Below are positions 7,116 through 17,173 of a DNA stretch of 19,059 nucleotides, piece by piece (positions within the stretch are counted from its first letter, which is position 1; every line of letters starts with the position of its first letter). The position numbers and the translations under genes are program-made. The notes below the pieces were generated by a model. It was given only the letters and a program-made list of their open reading frames with translations, made no database searches and had not been told where the DNA came from. The stretch is from NCBI GenBank assembly GCA_003250175.1, contig QKHD01000311.1, positions 1-19,059 of the forward strand, read 5' to 3'. The stretch is from Helicobacteraceae bacterium. Its GTDB lineage: Bacteria > Campylobacterota > Campylobacteria > Campylobacterales > SZUA-545.

Positions 7116-7868
7116 TTATTGTGATAAAATGACCGCTTTGCCATCACGAATGGCCACGGTGTGTTCATAATGGCTGCCACGCATTCCATCGACACTGACA
7201 ACTGCCCAGTGGTCTTCCAGAACATGTGATTCACCCTCTTTTTGACAGATCATGGGCTCGATGCAAAACACCATGCCTTCCTTGATCTTGGGCCCCTGAT
7301 TGGACTTACCCTCGACATAGTTGAGGATGGAAGGCTCTTCATGGGGTTTTCTACCGATACCATGCCCGCAATAGCCCCGTAGTGGAACAAACCCGCGTTT
7401 GATGATGGAGGCTTCCAAAATCTCACTCAGCTCTTTAAACCGCATATCCGGACGGATTGCTTCGATCGCTTCGTAGAGTGTCTCTTTGGCGCACGCTATC
7501 AGTTTTTCATCCTCATGGCTGATTGTCCCTACTCCGACGGTAATGGCGGAATCTCCATACCATCCGTCAAGTTCTACTCCGATATCGATTCCGATGATAT
7601 CGCCCTCTTTTAGGGGGGTGTTATCCGGAATTCCGTGAATAATCACGTCATTAACAGAAGTACAAACACTGTTGGGAAAATCGTACAGACCCTTAAAAGA
7701 AGGTCGTGCATCATGGGAAAGAATAAAATCTTCAGCGATTTTGTCCAGCTCAAGGGGAGTAATGCCCGGCTGAATGTTTTCCCGGACAAGTTGAAGGGTT
7801 TGAGCTACCAGATGGTTGGCCTTGGCCAACGCATCCAGTTCACTCGGTTTTCGTATTGGTATTGCCAT
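7116..7868 (-). CDS. map: Methionine aminopeptidase, type I
   Basis: Map removes the initiator methionine from nascent cytoplasmic proteins when the second residue is small. The 250-residue enzyme has all five metal ligands: Asp95 and Asp106 (GIDIGVELDGWYGDSA), His169 (GYCGHGIG), Glu203 (CIEPM) and Glu234 (HYEHT). His78 in the IIHGIP loop matches the substrate-binding histidine. There is no N-terminal extension or zinc-finger, so it is the type Ia bacterial form. The ATG lies five bases after the secY stop with no strong ribosome binding site, so coupling to secY is likely. adk, which lies between secY and map in many Gram-positives, is absent. Confidence 0.97.
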   Translation of the reverse strand: MAIPIRKPSELDALAKANHLVAQTLQLVRENIQPGITPLELDKIAEDFILSHDARPSFKGLYDFPNSVCTSVNDVIIHGIPDNTPLKEGDIIGIDIGVELDGWYGDSAITVGVGTISHEDEKLIACAKETLYEAIEAIRPDMRFKELSEILEASIIKRGFVPLRGYCGHGIGRKPHEEPSILNYVEGKSNQGPKIKEGMVFCIEPMICQKEGESHVLEDHWAVVSVDGMRGSHYEHTVAIRDGKAVILSQ

Positions 7869-7873
7869 TTTTC

Positions 7874-9136
7874 TTATAGACCAACGGCACTGAGGGTATT
7901 ATATTTTTCCATATAGATCTGAGCCTCAATCTTTCGCATGGTATCCAGGGCAACCTGTACCACGATCAAAACCGCTGTCCCACCAAAGTAGAATGGAACC
8001 CCCATACTCTTAACCAGTACCCACGGCAGGGTCGAAATCAGACCCAGGTAGATCGCACCGGTCAGAGTAAGACGGCTGGCAATCTCGTTGAGGAAAAGAG
8101 CAGAGCTCTCTCCCGGTCGAACACCGGGGATAAAACCGCCCTGGCGTTTAAGATTGTCAGAAATATCCTTCGCATTAAATACGATTGATGCATAAAAATA
8201 GGAAAAGAACACAACGAATATAAACGTCAGGACGTTAAAGAGGTATCCGTTAGGATTCAGAAAATCATTAATCTGCATGATGATCGGATTGGTACTCGCA
8301 GAGAGTACAGTTACCGGAAACATCAGGATTGCCGAAGCAAAGATCGGAGGGATAACACCGCTCAGGTTGATCTTGATCGGAATATAGTTCATGACACGTT
8401 TGTTTTGGTTTTCCATCATCACTTTGCGAGAGTAGGAAATTGGAATACGTCGTTCCGCCAGCTCCACGTAGATAATGGCACCGATGGTCAGCAGGATGAT
8501 GGCAAGAATGGCCAAAACAACCAGGAAGCTGATCTCACCGCTGTTTACCAGTCCGATGGTTCCACCAATCGCGGACGGAATTCCGGAGACGATACCCGCA
8601 AAAATGATCAGAGAGATACCGTTACCGATACCCTTTTGAGTAATCTGCTCACCAATCCACATCAGCATCATGGTACCTGCCAGCATTGAAGCGGCTGCCA
8701 CAGCAACAAAGGTATCCATATCCAGCATGATGGCGCTTCGTCCGTCTTGTCCGGAGAGGCTCTGCAGACCGATGGATACACCAACTGCCTGAACCAGAGT
8801 AATACCGATTGTCATGTAACGGATGATCTGCATGTACTTTGTCATGCCATCACGTTCTTTTTTCAGTTTACCAAGTTCAGGGAATGTTGCTGCGAGAAGT
8901 TCCATAATAATGGAGGCTGTGATGTAGGGCATAATACCCAGGGAGATAATACTCAGACGTTCGACGGCATTACCGCTGAACATATTAAAAAGACCCAATG
9001 CATTAGCTGAGTTACTGTCAAAAAAGTCTTTAACTACGTCGATGTCCACACCAGGGACTGTCACATACGCAAGAATGCGGTATGCGAACAGAAACCCGAG
9101 TGTAATAAGGATCTTATTTAAGAGTGCTTTATTCAT
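7874..9136 (-). CDS. secY: Preprotein translocase subunit SecY
   Basis: SecY is the channel of the Sec translocon in the inner membrane and partners SecE, SecG and SecA. The 420-residue product has about ten hydrophobic segments. The first is LLNKILITLGFLFAYRILAY, followed by the plug-region loop and SLGIMPYITASIIMELL. The signature EQITQKGIGNGISLIIFAGI marks segment 5. VELAERRIPISY and RQGGFIPGVRPG belong to the large cytoplasmic loops that contact SecA and ribosomes. It starts directly after the rplO stop (TAAATG), so it is translationally coupled. The length is close to the usual range, without unusual insertions. Confidence 0.98.
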   Translation of the reverse strand: MNKALLNKILITLGFLFAYRILAYVTVPGVDIDVVKDFFDSNSANALGLFNMFSGNAVERLSIISLGIMPYITASIIMELLAATFPELGKLKKERDGMTKYMQIIRYMTIGITLVQAVGVSIGLQSLSGQDGRSAIMLDMDTFVAVAAASMLAGTMMLMWIGEQITQKGIGNGISLIIFAGIVSGIPSAIGGTIGLVNSGEISFLVVLAILAIILLTIGAIIYVELAERRIPISYSRKVMMENQNKRVMNYIPIKINLSGVIPPIFASAILMFPVTVLSASTNPIIMQINDFLNPNGYLFNVLTFIFVVFFSYFYASIVFNAKDISDNLKRQGGFIPGVRPGESSALFLNEIASRLTLTGAIYLGLISTLPWVLVKSMGVPFYFGGTAVLIVVQVALDTMRKIEAQIYMEKYNTLSAVGL

Positions 9137-9535
9137 TTACTTGCCAGAAGTAGTGATGTTTTCGTCTTTGATATTCCCAGCTAGTTCTTTGGCACCCATA
9201 CCGATCAGTTTAACTTTGGCAACATTACCTTTGATAATGTTAGCTTCAACCAATGCGGCGATTGTGATCTCTTTCATCTCTTTGATTTGAGCGTATTTGA
9301 CAACGTTGACGGCTTCAGGTTTTTCTACTTTGGAAGTAAAACCGATTTTGGGCAGACGTCGTTGAAGTGGCTGTTGACCACCTTCAAAACCACGCTTCTC
9401 GTTGTAACCTTTACGGGCTTTCTGACCTTTGTGGCCTTTACCCGCAGTTTTACCTGTACCGCTTCCTTGACCACGACCCAAACGTTTTTTGTTTTGTGTA
9501 CTGCCAGCAGCAGGTTTCAGATTTTCCAGACTCAT
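9137..9535 (-). CDS. rplO: 50S ribosomal protein L15
   Basis: L15 is a late-assembly 23S rRNA-binding protein. The 132-residue product has the typical N-terminal half [40 protein letters not shown] (split here from a glycine- and lysine-rich tail) and the globular C-terminal half with [19 protein letters not shown] is six bases before the ATG. The preceding gene is rpsE, nine bases away; rpmD (L30), normally between them, is missing. Confidence 0.98.
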   Translation of the reverse strand: MSLENLKPAAGSTQNKKRLGRGQGSGTGKTAGKGHKGQKARKGYNEKRGFEGGQQPLQRRLPKIGFTSKVEKPEAVNVVKYAQIKEMKEITIAALVEANIIKGNVAKVKLIGMGAKELAGNIKDENITTSGK

Positions 9536-9544
9536 CTTCGATCC

Positions 9545-9988
9545 TTATTGTTTAAGCAAGTCGAGTGCTTTTACAGTAGCACGAACGACGTTTGCTGGAT
9601 TGTTAGAGCGCAGGGATTTTGTCAGAATGTCTTTAACGCCGACAAGTTCCAGAACCGGACGGGTTGCCCCACCGGCGATGACACCGGTACCTTCGCTAGC
9701 TGGTTTCAGCAGGATGATACTGGAGTTGAACTTCGCCTGAACGTCGTGAGCGATTGTGGAACCTTTGAGGTTCACGCTGACCATGTTTTTAAATGCATCG
9801 TCAACGGCTTTACGGACCGCATCCGGAATCTCTTTCGCTTTTCCAACGCCGTAGCCTACGTTACCTTTACGGTCACCGACAACTATCAGGGCGGAGAATC
9901 GGAATCGTCGACCACCCTTAACAACTTTTGTTACCCGTCCGATGTTTACGATTACTTCTTCGAACTCTTCTCGATTATATTTTTCCAT
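9545..9988 (-). CDS. rpsE: 30S ribosomal protein S5
   Basis: S5 acts in decoding accuracy and lines the mRNA entry. The product shows the double-stranded RNA-binding-like N-terminal domain ([21 protein letters not shown]), the signature [20 protein letters not shown] and the C-terminal PARP-like lobe with [17 protein letters not shown] choose the ATG at 9988 (147 residues) with AGGG about six bases upstream; a TTG at 9994 would add two residues and lies too near that site. Length is slightly below the E. coli protein (167), mainly at the N-terminus. Confidence 0.97.
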   Translation of the reverse strand: MEKYNREEFEEVIVNIGRVTKVVKGGRRFRFSALIVVGDRKGNVGYGVGKAKEIPDAVRKAVDDAFKNMVSVNLKGSTIAHDVQAKFNSSIILLKPASEGTGVIAGGATRPVLELVGVKDILTKSLRSNNPANVVRATVKALDLLKQ

Positions 9989-9996
9989 CACCAACC

Positions 9997-10353
9997 CTAA
10001 AACTTAATTGAATTATTTCTAAGTTCATCAGCGAAGGCGGCAACGACACCGTGATAGATGAAACCGTTGTTGTCGAAAACAATCGTGTCGATGTTTTTTT
10101 CTTTCAGCTTGGCAGCAAACGTTACTGCCAGCTTCTTAACATCTTCCTTGTTTGCTTTCAGTCCTTCCTTCGCACCGTCGCATGCCGCCAGTGTTGTTCC
10201 GGCTACATCGTCAATTGCCTGAGCATAAAAGTGCTTGTTTGAACGGAAAACGGAAACGCGAGGTCGCGCAGCGGTACCGCTGATTTTTGCTCGCACACGT
10301 CGCTTTCGTTTCAGACGTGTAGCAAGTTTTTTCTTGATTACATTTGCATTCAT
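9997..10353 (-). CDS. rplR: 50S ribosomal protein L18
   Basis: L18 binds 5S rRNA and helps place it in the central protuberance. The 118-residue product has a basic N-terminus ([18 protein letters not shown]), the conserved [20 protein letters not shown] and the C-terminal [27 protein letters not shown] lies nine bases before the ATG, overlapping the rplF stop. It ends eight bases before the rpsE start. Confidence 0.98.
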   Translation of the reverse strand: MNANVIKKKLATRLKRKRRVRAKISGTAARPRVSVFRSNKHFYAQAIDDVAGTTLAACDGAKEGLKANKEDVKKLAVTFAAKLKEKNIDTIVFDNNGFIYHGVVAAFADELRNNSIKF

Positions 10354-10365
10354 AACTAACTACCC

Positions 10366-10905
10366 TTATTTCTTAGATGTCTTACCGGCTTTTCTGACAA
10401 TCTTCTCGTCAGAATAGCGGACACCCTTACCTTTGTAAGGTTCTGGTGGTCTGTATCCTCGAATCTCTGCAGCAACCTGTCCAACAACTTGCTTGTCAAC
10501 ACCTTTAATGATGATGTCACCGTTTTTCTCAACGGTGATCTCCACTTCAGCGGGGATCTCATAGTTAACCGGGTGAGAAAAACCGAGTGCCAGGTTCAGA
10601 ACTTTACCGTTTACGGTTGCTCTGTAACCAACACCCACGATGGACAGGGTTTTGGTGAAACCTTCGCTCAGGCCTACAACGATGTTGTTAGCCAGAGCAC
10701 GGTAGGTTCCCCAGTATGCTTTATCTTCTCGACCTTCACCTTTTGCGGTGAAAACAATCTGACCGTTTTCGACGCTTACGCCGACACGACCGTGTGTTTC
10801 GAGGTCACGGGAAACTTTCCCGTTTTTAATGGTTACGACTGTACCGCTGACAGATGCTTCAACACCTTTTGGCAGTGCAACCGGATTTTTTCCAACTCTT
10901 GACAT
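10366..10905 (-). CDS. rplF: 50S ribosomal protein L6
   Basis: L6 lies near the factor-binding (GTPase) site of the large subunit. The 179-residue product has two related domains: the first begins [18 protein letters not shown], and the second carries [22 protein letters not shown] and the signature [13 protein letters not shown] at the end. AAGGA is six bases before the ATG, and the gene begins nine bases after rpsH. The length agrees with the family. Confidence 0.98.
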   Translation of the reverse strand: MSRVGKNPVALPKGVEASVSGTVVTIKNGKVSRDLETHGRVGVSVENGQIVFTAKGEGREDKAYWGTYRALANNIVVGLSEGFTKTLSIVGVGYRATVNGKVLNLALGFSHPVNYEIPAEVEITVEKNGDIIIKGVDKQVVGQVAAEIRGYRPPEPYKGKGVRYSDEKIVRKAGKTSKK

Positions 10906-10914
10906 GCTATATCC

Positions 10915-11307
10915 TTACCAAATTGAGCACAGAACTTCGCCGCCAACACCCTGTCGGTGCGCCTCATCATTGCTCAGAACACCCTTGGATGTTGTAATGA
11001 TGATGGTTCCGTAACCATTTTTGAATTGTTTGATTTCACTAGAAGGCTTGTATACACGACGGCCTGGCTTGGAAACCCGTTTGATCTCGTTGATCACTGA
11101 TTTGTCGTTTTCGTATTTCAGAACTACCTGAATACTTTTTTTGCTTCCCTCTTCAACAATGTGAAAGCTATCAATGTAGCCTTTATTTTTGAAGATTTCG
11201 AGGATAGCTTCAACAACCTTGGCGTATACCAGGGTCGTTGTATCCAGCTTACGCATGCTTGCGTTTCGGATTCTGGTTAGTGCGTCTGCAATAATATCGT
11301 TCATCAT
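10915..11307 (-). CDS. rpsH: 30S ribosomal protein S8
   Basis: S8 binds the central domain of 16S rRNA and in E. coli represses the spc operon by binding the rplE mRNA. The 130-residue product begins [18 protein letters not shown] and ends with the conserved [26 protein letters not shown]. Two ATGs stand side by side; AAGGA has better spacing (seven bases) for the first, at 11307. I could not identify an S8-type operator at rplE by eye. Confidence 0.98.
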   Translation of the reverse strand: MMNDIIADALTRIRNASMRKLDTTTLVYAKVVEAILEIFKNKGYIDSFHIVEEGSKKSIQVVLKYENDKSVINEIKRVSKPGRRVYKPSSEIKQFKNGYGTIIITTSKGVLSNDEAHRQGVGGEVLCSIW

Positions 11308-11317
11308 CTCTGTTTCC

Positions 11318-11503
11318 TTACCAACTGGCTTTTTTGATGCCGGGAATCAGGCCTTCATTGGCCATTTTGCGGAAACAGACACGGCAGATACCGAAGTCTT
11401 TGTAGACAGAGTGGGGACGACCACAAATCTGGCAGCGTGTATATTTTCGCACTTTAAATTTCGGTTCGCGTTGTTGCTTAACAATCATTGATTTCTTTGC
11501 CAT
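11318..11503 (-). CDS. rpsN: 30S ribosomal protein S14, zinc-binding type
   Basis: The 61-residue product is the short zinc form of S14 (often rpsZ or rpsN type Z). Four cysteines at 24, 27, 40 and 43 ([22 protein letters not shown]) form the zinc site, and the tail [12 protein letters not shown] is diagnostic. S14 belongs to the 30S head. The ATG overlaps the rplE stop by one base (TAATG), with AAGGG upstream in the end of rplE. Confidence 0.98.
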   Translation of the reverse strand: MAKKSMIVKQQREPKFKVRKYTRCQICGRPHSVYKDFGICRVCFRKMANEGLIPGIKKASW

Positions 11504-12051
11504 TACGCACCCTTCTTAGTAAATGGGAATCCAAGTGCTTCCAGAAGCGCCAGGGCCTCCGCATCACTCTTGGCTGTGGTCACGACAGTAATGTTCATAC
11601 CGTGAACCTTGATGATATCATCATAGTTAACTTCAGGGAAGATCAGCTGTTCGTTCAGACCGAAGTTGTAGTTACCGCGACCGTCAAAACCTTTGCGTGG
11701 GAAACCACGGAAGTCTTTGATACGGGGAGTAGCGATGGAGATGAACTTCTCAAGGAAGTTGTACATGTTGTCACCGCGCAGTGTAACCTGAATACCGGAG
11801 TTCATCCCTTCACGGACCTTAAAGCCCGCGACAGATTTTTTTGCTGTAGTGATGACCGCTTTTTGACCGGCAATCAGGGAGATGGTATCAGCCATGTTCT
11901 GCATCAGTTTGGCGTCTTTGTTGGCTTCGCCAGCACCGACGCTGATAACGATTTTGTCCAGTGCAGGGATGCACATAACATTACCGATATTCAGGTCTTT
12001 TTGAAGCTGGCTCTTGATCTCTTCGTTAAATTTCTTTTTGAGTCCAAACAT
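11503..12051 (-). CDS. rplE: 50S ribosomal protein L5
   Basis: L5 binds 5S rRNA and contacts P-site tRNA. The product contains [47 protein letters not shown] and the C-terminal [21 protein letters not shown], all typical. I choose the ATG at 12051 (182 residues), with GAAGG nine bases upstream in the end of rplX. The in-frame TTG at 12060 has no room for a ribosome binding site. The gene starts five bases after the rplX stop. Confidence 0.97.
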   Translation of the reverse strand: MFGLKKKFNEEIKSQLQKDLNIGNVMCIPALDKIVISVGAGEANKDAKLMQNMADTISLIAGQKAVITTAKKSVAGFKVREGMNSGIQVTLRGDNMYNFLEKFISIATPRIKDFRGFPRKGFDGRGNYNFGLNEQLIFPEVNYDDIIKVHGMNITVVTTAKSDAEALALLEALGFPFTKKGA

Positions 12052-12056
12052 CGTGA

Positions 12057-12290
12057 TCAACCTTCAACTTTTTTTACATTGGAGATATCGATGGGCATCT
12101 CTTTCGCGAGGAAACCGCCATCTTTATTCTCTTCGCTTGGCTTAACAGCTTTTTTAGCTACCTTGCAACCGGCAACGAGAACTGCGTTTTTCTTAGGAAG
12201 AACCTGAAGAACTTCGCCCTCTTTACCTTTGTCGGCACCGGCAATGATTTGGACTTTATCGCCCTTTTTGATTTTCAGTTTCGCAGCCAT
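12057..12290 (-). CDS. rplX: 50S ribosomal protein L24
   Basis: L24 starts 50S assembly. The 77-residue product has a KOW motif at its N-terminus ([22 protein letters not shown]) and is shorter than E. coli L24 (104), as in several related bacteria; the C-terminal part after VAKKAVKP is short and basic to acidic. The ATG overlaps the rplN stop by one base (TAATG), so the two are translationally coupled. Confidence 0.97.
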   Translation of the reverse strand: MAAKLKIKKGDKVQIIAGADKGKEGEVLQVLPKKNAVLVAGCKVAKKAVKPSEENKDGGFLAKEMPIDISNVKKVEG

Positions 12291-12658
12291 TACAGAACCT
12301 CCGGAGCTAGTGAAACGATTTTCATGAAGTTTGCATAGCGCACTTCACGGCCAACTGGTCCGAAAATACGGGTACCTACTGGCTCACGCTTGTTGTCGAT
12401 GATAACGGCAGCGTTTTCGTCGAATCGGATCAGGGATCCGTTTTCACGCTGAACCTCTTTTTTGGTTCGAACGACAACACATTTAACTACCTGGCCCTTT
12501 TTGATCTTACCGTTTGGAACCGCTTTTTTAACGGATGCAACGATAACATCGCCGAGGGAAGCGTAGCGACGCTTACTTCCGCCCAGAACTTTGATACACA
12601 TTACTTCTTTTGCACCGCTGTTGTCGGCAACAGTCAGTCTTGTAAAACTTTGAATCAT
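12290..12658 (-). CDS. rplN: 50S ribosomal protein L14
   Basis: L14 lies at the subunit interface and takes part in bridge B8. The 122-residue product begins [20 protein letters not shown] and has the signature [24 protein letters not shown] and the ending [11 protein letters not shown]. It is the usual length. The start overlaps the end of rpsQ by four bases (ATGA). Confidence 0.98.
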   Translation of the reverse strand: MIQSFTRLTVADNSGAKEVMCIKVLGGSKRRYASLGDVIVASVKKAVPNGKIKKGQVVKCVVVRTKKEVQRENGSLIRFDENAAVIIDNKREPVGTRIFGPVGREVRYANFMKIVSLAPEVL

Positions 12659-12909
12659 GCGATCACCTCAACATGTTTAACGGATTTAACACGGAAAGAT
12701 TTGTTTTTGGACATTGGTCGGCATTCGATAGCCGTAACGATATCGCCTACTTTCGCCTCGTTGTTTTCATCGTGGATCATGTAGTTTTTAAATCGCTTAA
12801 CGGTCTTGTGATACTTAGGGTGCATCACTTTGCGCTCAACGGTGATTTTGATTGTCTTGTCACCGGATTTGCTTACTACAGTCCCCTGAATCTCACGTTT
12901 GTGAGTCAT
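12655..12909 (-). CDS. rpsQ: 30S ribosomal protein S17
   Basis: S17 is an early-binding OB-fold protein of the 30S body. The 84-residue product carries [40 protein letters not shown] and the S17 signature [20 protein letters not shown]. Its ATG overlaps the rpmC stop by four bases (ATGA), and its own end overlaps rplN in the same way. Confidence 0.98.
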   Translation of the reverse strand: MTHKREIQGTVVSKSGDKTIKITVERKVMHPKYHKTVKRFKNYMIHDENNEAKVGDIVTAIECRPMSKNKSFRVKSVKHVEVIA

Positions 12910-13100
12910 TGGTCACCCCTTTTCGCACTGATCGCTGTCATGATGCGTGCGATATCTTTTTTGGTTTCTCGAATCTCATGCGTGTTTTTCAGCTGCATGG
13001 TTTTTTGCTTGGCTTTCAGTGTGAAAAGCGCAATCTTCTTCTCTTTCAATTCCGCCTGGAGATCTGCCAGGTTTTTCTCAGCAATATCAATATACTTCAT
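12906..13100 (-). CDS. rpmC: 50S ribosomal protein L29
   Basis: L29 is a two-helix protein near the peptide exit that helps bind trigger factor and SRP. The product (64 residues from the ATG at 13100) has [20 protein letters not shown] in the first helix and [20 protein letters not shown] in the second. A GTG at 13106 is in frame but less likely. The start lies 14 bases inside the end of rplP, where GAGAG serves as a weak ribosome binding site. Confidence 0.96.
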   Translation of the reverse strand: MKYIDIAEKNLADLQAELKEKKIALFTLKAKQKTMQLKNTHEIRETKKDIARIMTAISAKRGDQ

Positions 13101-13512
13101 TTTCACTCTCTATTGTGATGATTTTCGTTTTGAAAGGAAGTTTATGAGCTGCTCGCGTCATCGCTTCTTTGGCCAGCTCTTCAGAGACACCTGCCATTTC
13201 AAAAAGAATACGACCGGGTTTGATATTCATAACCCACTCTTCCACTGAACCTTTACCTTTACCCATACGAGTTTCAAGAGGCTTTTTGGTCAGAGGTTTG
13301 TCAGGGAATACACGAATCCATGTTTTACCTTGACGTTTAATGTGACGTGTCATCGCGATACGAGCCGCTTCGATCTGGCGAGAGTTGATGCGACCTGCTT
13401 CAACCGCTTTCATAGCGATTGTACCGAATGCGATGGAGTTACCTTTGAAGCTATAGCCGCGGTTGCGGCCCTTCATCACTTTTCTGTATTTGGTTCGTTT
13501 TGGCAACAACAT
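13087..13512 (-). CDS. rplP: 50S ribosomal protein L16
   Basis: L16 helps form the A-site tRNA pocket of the 50S subunit. The 141-residue product begins [19 protein letters not shown] and shows [39 protein letters not shown] and the typical C-terminal [12 protein letters not shown]. The arginine in TRMGKGKG is in the place of the arginine hydroxylated in E. coli L16. The start overlaps the rpsC stop by one base (TAATG). Confidence 0.98.
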   Translation of the reverse strand: MLLPKRTKYRKVMKGRNRGYSFKGNSIAFGTIAMKAVEAGRINSRQIEAARIAMTRHIKRQGKTWIRVFPDKPLTKKPLETRMGKGKGSVEEWVMNIKPGRILFEMAGVSEELAKEAMTRAAHKLPFKTKIITIESENEVY

Positions 13513-14219
13513 TAGTTCTGTCCTCGTCTTCCTCTAGGTTTTCTAGCTGGTTTCGCTTCCACTTCTGTGTCGCTGGAGTCGAGGGCTTTCTTATGAAGAA
13601 CCTCACCTTTGAAGATCCAGGTTTTGATACCAATAACACCGTAAGTGGTATGCGCTTCTGCAAAACCGTAATCGATTTTGGCACGCAGTGTGTGCAGTGG
13701 CACACGACCTTCAAGGTACCATTCCGTACGGGCCATTTCAGCACCACCCAGACGACCGGCTACCTGGATTTTAATCCCTTTGGCTCCGGATTTCAGGGCA
13801 CCCTGCATAACTTTTTTCATGGCGCGGCGGAAAGCAACACGTTTTTCAAGCTGAGTTGCAACGTTTTCAGAAGCAAGCTGAGCGGAAATTTGTGGTCGGC
13901 GCTCTTCTTTGATGTTGATGATGACATCTTTGTTAACAAGCTTGGAAACTTCTTCTTTGAGTTTCTCGATCTCGCTACCTTTTTTACCGATGATGATACC
14001 GGGTCGGGCAGCTACCAGAGTAACTTTCAGTTTCTTAGCAGTGCGCTCAATGATGATATCACTGATACCACCGTAGTAGAGCTTCTTTTTCAGGAAGGTG
14101 CGGACTTTGTAGTCTTCACCGATATTGGTTACCGCAGTTTCGCTTTTTGGGAACCAGCGGGATTTCCAGTTTTGGTTGATGCCCAATCGAAGACCGATTG
14201 GATTTACTTTCTGACCCAT
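13512..14219 (-). CDS. rpsC: 30S ribosomal protein S3
   Basis: S3 lines the mRNA entry tunnel and helps mRNA unwinding. The 235-residue product begins [20 protein letters not shown], has a type II KH domain with the GKKG loop ([18 protein letters not shown]) and a C-terminal domain with [24 protein letters not shown]. The tail ([11 protein letters not shown]) is basic. The start overlaps the rplV stop by one base (TAATG). Length matches the E. coli protein closely. Confidence 0.98.
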   Translation of the reverse strand: MGQKVNPIGLRLGINQNWKSRWFPKSETAVTNIGEDYKVRTFLKKKLYYGGISDIIIERTAKKLKVTLVAARPGIIIGKKGSEIEKLKEEVSKLVNKDVIINIKEERRPQISAQLASENVATQLEKRVAFRRAMKKVMQGALKSGAKGIKIQVAGRLGGAEMARTEWYLEGRVPLHTLRAKIDYGFAEAHTTYGVIGIKTWIFKGEVLHKKALDSSDTEVEAKPARKPRGRRGQN

Positions 14220-14551
14220 TATTTACCACCTTCGCTTGCTGAGCTTACTTCCACAATAATATGAGATGTGGGTTTGAGAATTGGCGTTGCACGGCCTCGG
14301 GCACGTGGTTTGAAACGCTTCAGTTTTGGACCTTTGTCGATGCGGCAAGATGTGATGACCGCTTCGTCAGCTTCCAGACCGGAGTTAGCAACCGCAGAAG
14401 CGATAACTTTGGAAATGATTCCCGCCGCTTTGTTTGGCATAAACTCAAGAGCTGCAAGAGCTGCTTCGGCATTTTGTCCCTGAACTTCACGTGCAATCAG
14501 GCGCGCTTTAATAGGGGAAAGTCGGATAAATTTTAAAACTGCTCTACTCAT
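14219..14551 (-). CDS. rplV: 50S ribosomal protein L22
   Basis: L22 has a long beta hairpin that lines the peptide exit tunnel and is a known site of macrolide resistance. The 110-residue product has [20 protein letters not shown], a body with [20 protein letters not shown] and the hairpin signature [20 protein letters not shown]. It looks normal, without insertions in the hairpin. It starts one base after the rpsS stop. Confidence 0.98.
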   Translation of the reverse strand: MSRAVLKFIRLSPIKARLIAREVQGQNAEAALAALEFMPNKAAGIISKVIASAVANSGLEADEAVITSCRIDKGPKLKRFKPRARGRATPILKPTSHIIVEVSSASEGGK

Positions 14552-14552
14552 C

Positions 14553-14834
14553 TTACTTACCTATCTTCTTCTGAACACTACCTTTGTGTCCACGGAATGT
14601 TCTTGTTGGGGCGAATTCGCCCATTTTGTAACCGATGTGGTTTTCTGTCACATAGACGTTTACGAAGTCGCGTCCGTTGTGAACCAGGAAGGTCAGACCG
14701 ATCATGTTAGGCATGATGGTGCTTCGTCGTGACCAGGTTTTGATTGGTTTGTTGCTGTTTTCAGCTTTAGCCTTTTCAACCTTCTTCGCCAGGTGGGCGT
14801 CGATGAAAGGCCCTTTTTTCAGTGATCTAGCCAT
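14553..14834 (-). CDS. rpsS: 30S ribosomal protein S19
   Basis: S19 pairs with S13 on the 30S head. The 93-residue product begins [20 protein letters not shown] and has [19 protein letters not shown], then the conserved [28 protein letters not shown]. The start overlaps the rplB stop by one base (TAATG), so translation is probably coupled. Confidence 0.98.
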   Translation of the reverse strand: MARSLKKGPFIDAHLAKKVEKAKAENSNKPIKTWSRRSTIMPNMIGLTFLVHNGRDFVNVYVTENHIGYKMGEFAPTRTFRGHKGSVQKKIGK

Positions 14835-15673
14835 TATCTACCGCCTTTTCGTCTGCTGATGATGTACTTACTGGAAGCTTTCTTAGGCTTACGAGTTTTC
14901 TTACCTTTAGCCAGTTGACCCCATGGGGACACAGGATGTCGGGAACCGTTGGTTTTACCTTCACCACCGCCGTGTGGGTGGTCAATTGGGTTCATCGCAG
15001 CACCACGTGTCTGAGGACGGATACCCATATGTCGGGCACGACCGGCTTTACCGATAACCACGTTGGCATACTGTTCGTTACCTACAGTACCGATAGTTGC
15101 CATACAGACTTCCAGGATGTAGCGCATTTCGCCGCTGGGGAGTCGCAGGATGGCGTATTTGCCTTCACGACCCATCAGCTGAGCATAGCTGCCCGCGCTT
15201 CGAGCCATCTGGCCGCCTTTACCTGGTTTCATTTCGATGTTGTGGATGATGGTACCGACCGGGATGCTTTTCAGTGGCATCGCGTTACCGGTAACGATGT
15301 CCAGACCGGTTTGAGCGGCTGCAATCGTATCACCAACATTCAGACCGCTAGGCTGGATGATGTAGCGTTTTTCACCGTCTGCATAGTTGATCAGTGCAAT
15401 ACGGCAGTTTCGGTACGGATCGTACTCGATGGCAGCAACTTTGCCTGGTACGTCCATTTTGTTTCGTTTAAAGTCGATAACACGGTACTGTTTCTTGGCA
15501 CCGGCTTCTTTGTGTCGTGAAGTGATGCGACCGTTGTTGTTACGACCGGCATGACGCTTCAGTTTTTTGATCAGGCCTCTTACGGACGGCTTGCTGGTAA
15601 TGTCTTCACTTGTGACATTGCTCATAAAGCGTCGGCTAGGGGTATATGGTTTATAGGTTTTAATAATTGCCAT
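14834..15673 (-). CDS. rplB: 50S ribosomal protein L2
   Basis: L2 is a core 23S rRNA-binding protein needed for subunit joining and close to the peptidyl transferase centre. The product has [20 protein letters not shown], the SH3-like barrel with [19 protein letters not shown] and the signature [16 protein letters not shown], whose HPHGG histidine is the conserved one implicated in peptidyl transferase function. Two ATGs are adjacent; AAGGAG is six bases before the second (15673, 279 residues) and only three before the first (15676), so I choose the second. Confidence 0.98.
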   Translation of the reverse strand: MAIIKTYKPYTPSRRFMSNVTSEDITSKPSVRGLIKKLKRHAGRNNNGRITSRHKEAGAKKQYRVIDFKRNKMDVPGKVAAIEYDPYRNCRIALINYADGEKRYIIQPSGLNVGDTIAAAQTGLDIVTGNAMPLKSIPVGTIIHNIEMKPGKGGQMARSAGSYAQLMGREGKYAILRLPSGEMRYILEVCMATIGTVGNEQYANVVIGKAGRARHMGIRPQTRGAAMNPIDHPHGGGEGKTNGSRHPVSPWGQLAKGKKTRKPKKASSKYIISRRKGGR

Positions 15674-15683
15674 CATGTGCTCC

Positions 15684-15965
15684 TTATACCGCTAGTGTTT
15701 CGATCTGGCTGCCTTCTGGCAGAGTCACGTAAAACTTTTTAAAGTCATCACGCTTACCGGTAACGCCGCGGAAACGTTTTGTCTTACCTGTCATTCTCAG
15801 AGAGTTAATCTTGAGAGGGTTGATACCGAAGTACTCTTTGAATACTTCTTTCAGACTGTTTTTAGTCATTCTTGGGGATGTCTGGACGACGATCACACCG
15901 TTTTCCTGCAAACCGATAGATTTCTCAGTGTACAGGATCGCTTTAATATCTGTAATATCTGCCAT
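15684..15965 (-). CDS. rplW: 50S ribosomal protein L23
   Basis: L23 lies at the exit tunnel and is the docking site for trigger factor and SRP. The 93-residue product starts [20 protein letters not shown] and carries [21 protein letters not shown] (the region after the rRNA-binding helix) and a C-terminal strand [20 protein letters not shown] lies five bases before the ATG. The gene starts one base after rplD. Confidence 0.97.
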   Translation of the reverse strand: MADITDIKAILYTEKSIGLQENGVIVVQTSPRMTKNSLKEVFKEYFGINPLKINSLRMTGKTKRFRGVTGKRDDFKKFYVTLPEGSQIETLAV

Positions 15966-15966
15966 C

Positions 15967-16599
15967 TTAGCCCTCTTTTGTCAATTTCTCAAAAACGTCT
16001 CGGTGCATCAGGACGGAGCGGTAAGCGCTGACCATGTAGGCATCGATTTCGTTCGCTTCGATCAGGTAGGCGTTTTTGATGTTTCTAAACGCCAGGAATG
16101 TTTTCAGTTCGGACTCGTCGGCGTAGTTCATGTTTTTGTTAACAACAAGAACGTCACGCTGCTCAAGAGTTTTCAGCATCGTGTTCGCATCTTTAGTTTT
16201 GCCGCTGGCAACAGTGATGTCGTCAACGATAAAGAGTTTTCCAGCTTTTGCTTTTTCATTCAGAGCGAATTTAAGAGCAAGAATCTGCTGTTTTTTGTTC
16301 ACTTTTTGAGTGTAGTTTTTGTTGCTGCTTGGACCGTGAGCAACACCACCGCCTACGAATACAGGGGAAGTGATGGAACCGGCACGAGCACGACCGCCGC
16401 CTTTTTGTGCCCAAGGCTTCTTGCTTCCGCCCTTAACGGCGCTGCGTGTTTTTGCACTGGCGCTGTTGGCACGGATACCGGCAAGGTATGCTTTGGTGAA
16501 CAGGTAGAGGTTGTGAGCGTTGATTTCTTCAAACGCTGCTGGAAGTGCAACTTCCTCTTTTTTCTTCATTTTGTTATCTAGTACAATCGCAGCACTCAT
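15967..16599 (-). CDS. rplD: 50S ribosomal protein L4
   Basis: L4 reaches into the peptide exit tunnel and in gamma-proteobacteria also represses the S10 operon. The 210-residue product has the extended loop [25 protein letters not shown] (split here; loop of about residues 50-75), then [13 protein letters not shown] and a Rossmann-like globular part with KLFIVDDI and VLVVNKN. Its ATG overlaps the rplC stop by four bases. The short 5' leader of this operon makes the E. coli style L4 attenuation unlikely. Confidence 0.97.
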   Translation of the reverse strand: MSAAIVLDNKMKKKEEVALPAAFEEINAHNLYLFTKAYLAGIRANSASAKTRSAVKGGSKKPWAQKGGGRARAGSITSPVFVGGGVAHGPSSNKNYTQKVNKKQQILALKFALNEKAKAGKLFIVDDITVASGKTKDANTMLKTLEQRDVLVVNKNMNYADESELKTFLAFRNIKNAYLIEANEIDAYMVSAYRSVLMHRDVFEKLTKEG

Positions 16600-17171
16600 G
16601 AAATAACCTTTACGCGAGCTAGTGTTCCGTTGGCACCTGGGATGCTGCCTTTGAGAACCAGGATGTTGCTTTCAGCGTCGAAGGAAACAACGCTGTTTTG
16701 GCAGGTAACGTTGGTGTTACCGTATTGACCAGGCATCTTACGACCCTTCTGAACACGTCCAGGGAATTCGCAGTTACCGATAGAACCGGGTGCTCGGTGG
16801 AAACGGCTACCGTGGGCAGCAGGACCGCCAGCGAAGTTGTGGCGTTTGATAACACCAGCAAAACCGCGACCTTTGGTTTTGAGAGTTGTTTTAACTTTCA
16901 TCCCTTCGGCCAGTGTGCTCAGGTCAAGGTCACCAACTTGTGCATTGGCGATGTCCAGCGTAACGAACTTGTTGAACTCTTTGGAGAGTTCATATTTCTT
17001 CTGCTGGCCTTCGACCGCTTTGTTCATGCCTTTACCGGCGTTGTAAGCAACCAGAGCTTTACCTTCGGCAGCTTCTACAACTTTCATATCTTTGATTTTC
17101 AGCAGTGTTACCGCAACGGAGGTCGCACCGACTGTTCGGCTCATACCGATTTTTTCAGCAATAAATTCCAT
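16596..17171 (-). CDS. rplC: 50S ribosomal protein L3
   Basis: L3 starts 50S assembly and its long loop nears the peptidyl transferase centre. The 191-residue product has [12 protein letters not shown] at the start, [19 protein letters not shown] and [19 protein letters not shown] in the loop region, and [12 protein letters not shown], where the glutamine matches the one methylated by PrmB in E. coli. AAGGGA is seven bases before the ATG. It starts two bases after the rpsJ stop. Confidence 0.98.
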   Translation of the reverse strand: MEFIAEKIGMSRTVGATSVAVTLLKIKDMKVVEAAEGKALVAYNAGKGMNKAVEGQQKKYELSKEFNKFVTLDIANAQVGDLDLSTLAEGMKVKTTLKTKGRGFAGVIKRHNFAGGPAAHGSRFHRAPGSIGNCEFPGRVQKGRKMPGQYGNTNVTCQNSVVSFDAESNILVLKGSIPGANGTLARVKVIS

Positions 17172-17173
17172 AC

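Noticed and set aside
13500..14264. Plus-strand open frame of 254 codons opposite rpsC
   Set aside because: It is fully antisense to S3, with no ribosome binding site or family resemblance.
15811..16581. Plus-strand open frame of 256 codons opposite rplW and rplD
   Set aside because: It mirrors conserved L23 and L4 and reads as a Phe/Val/Ser-rich shadow without motifs.
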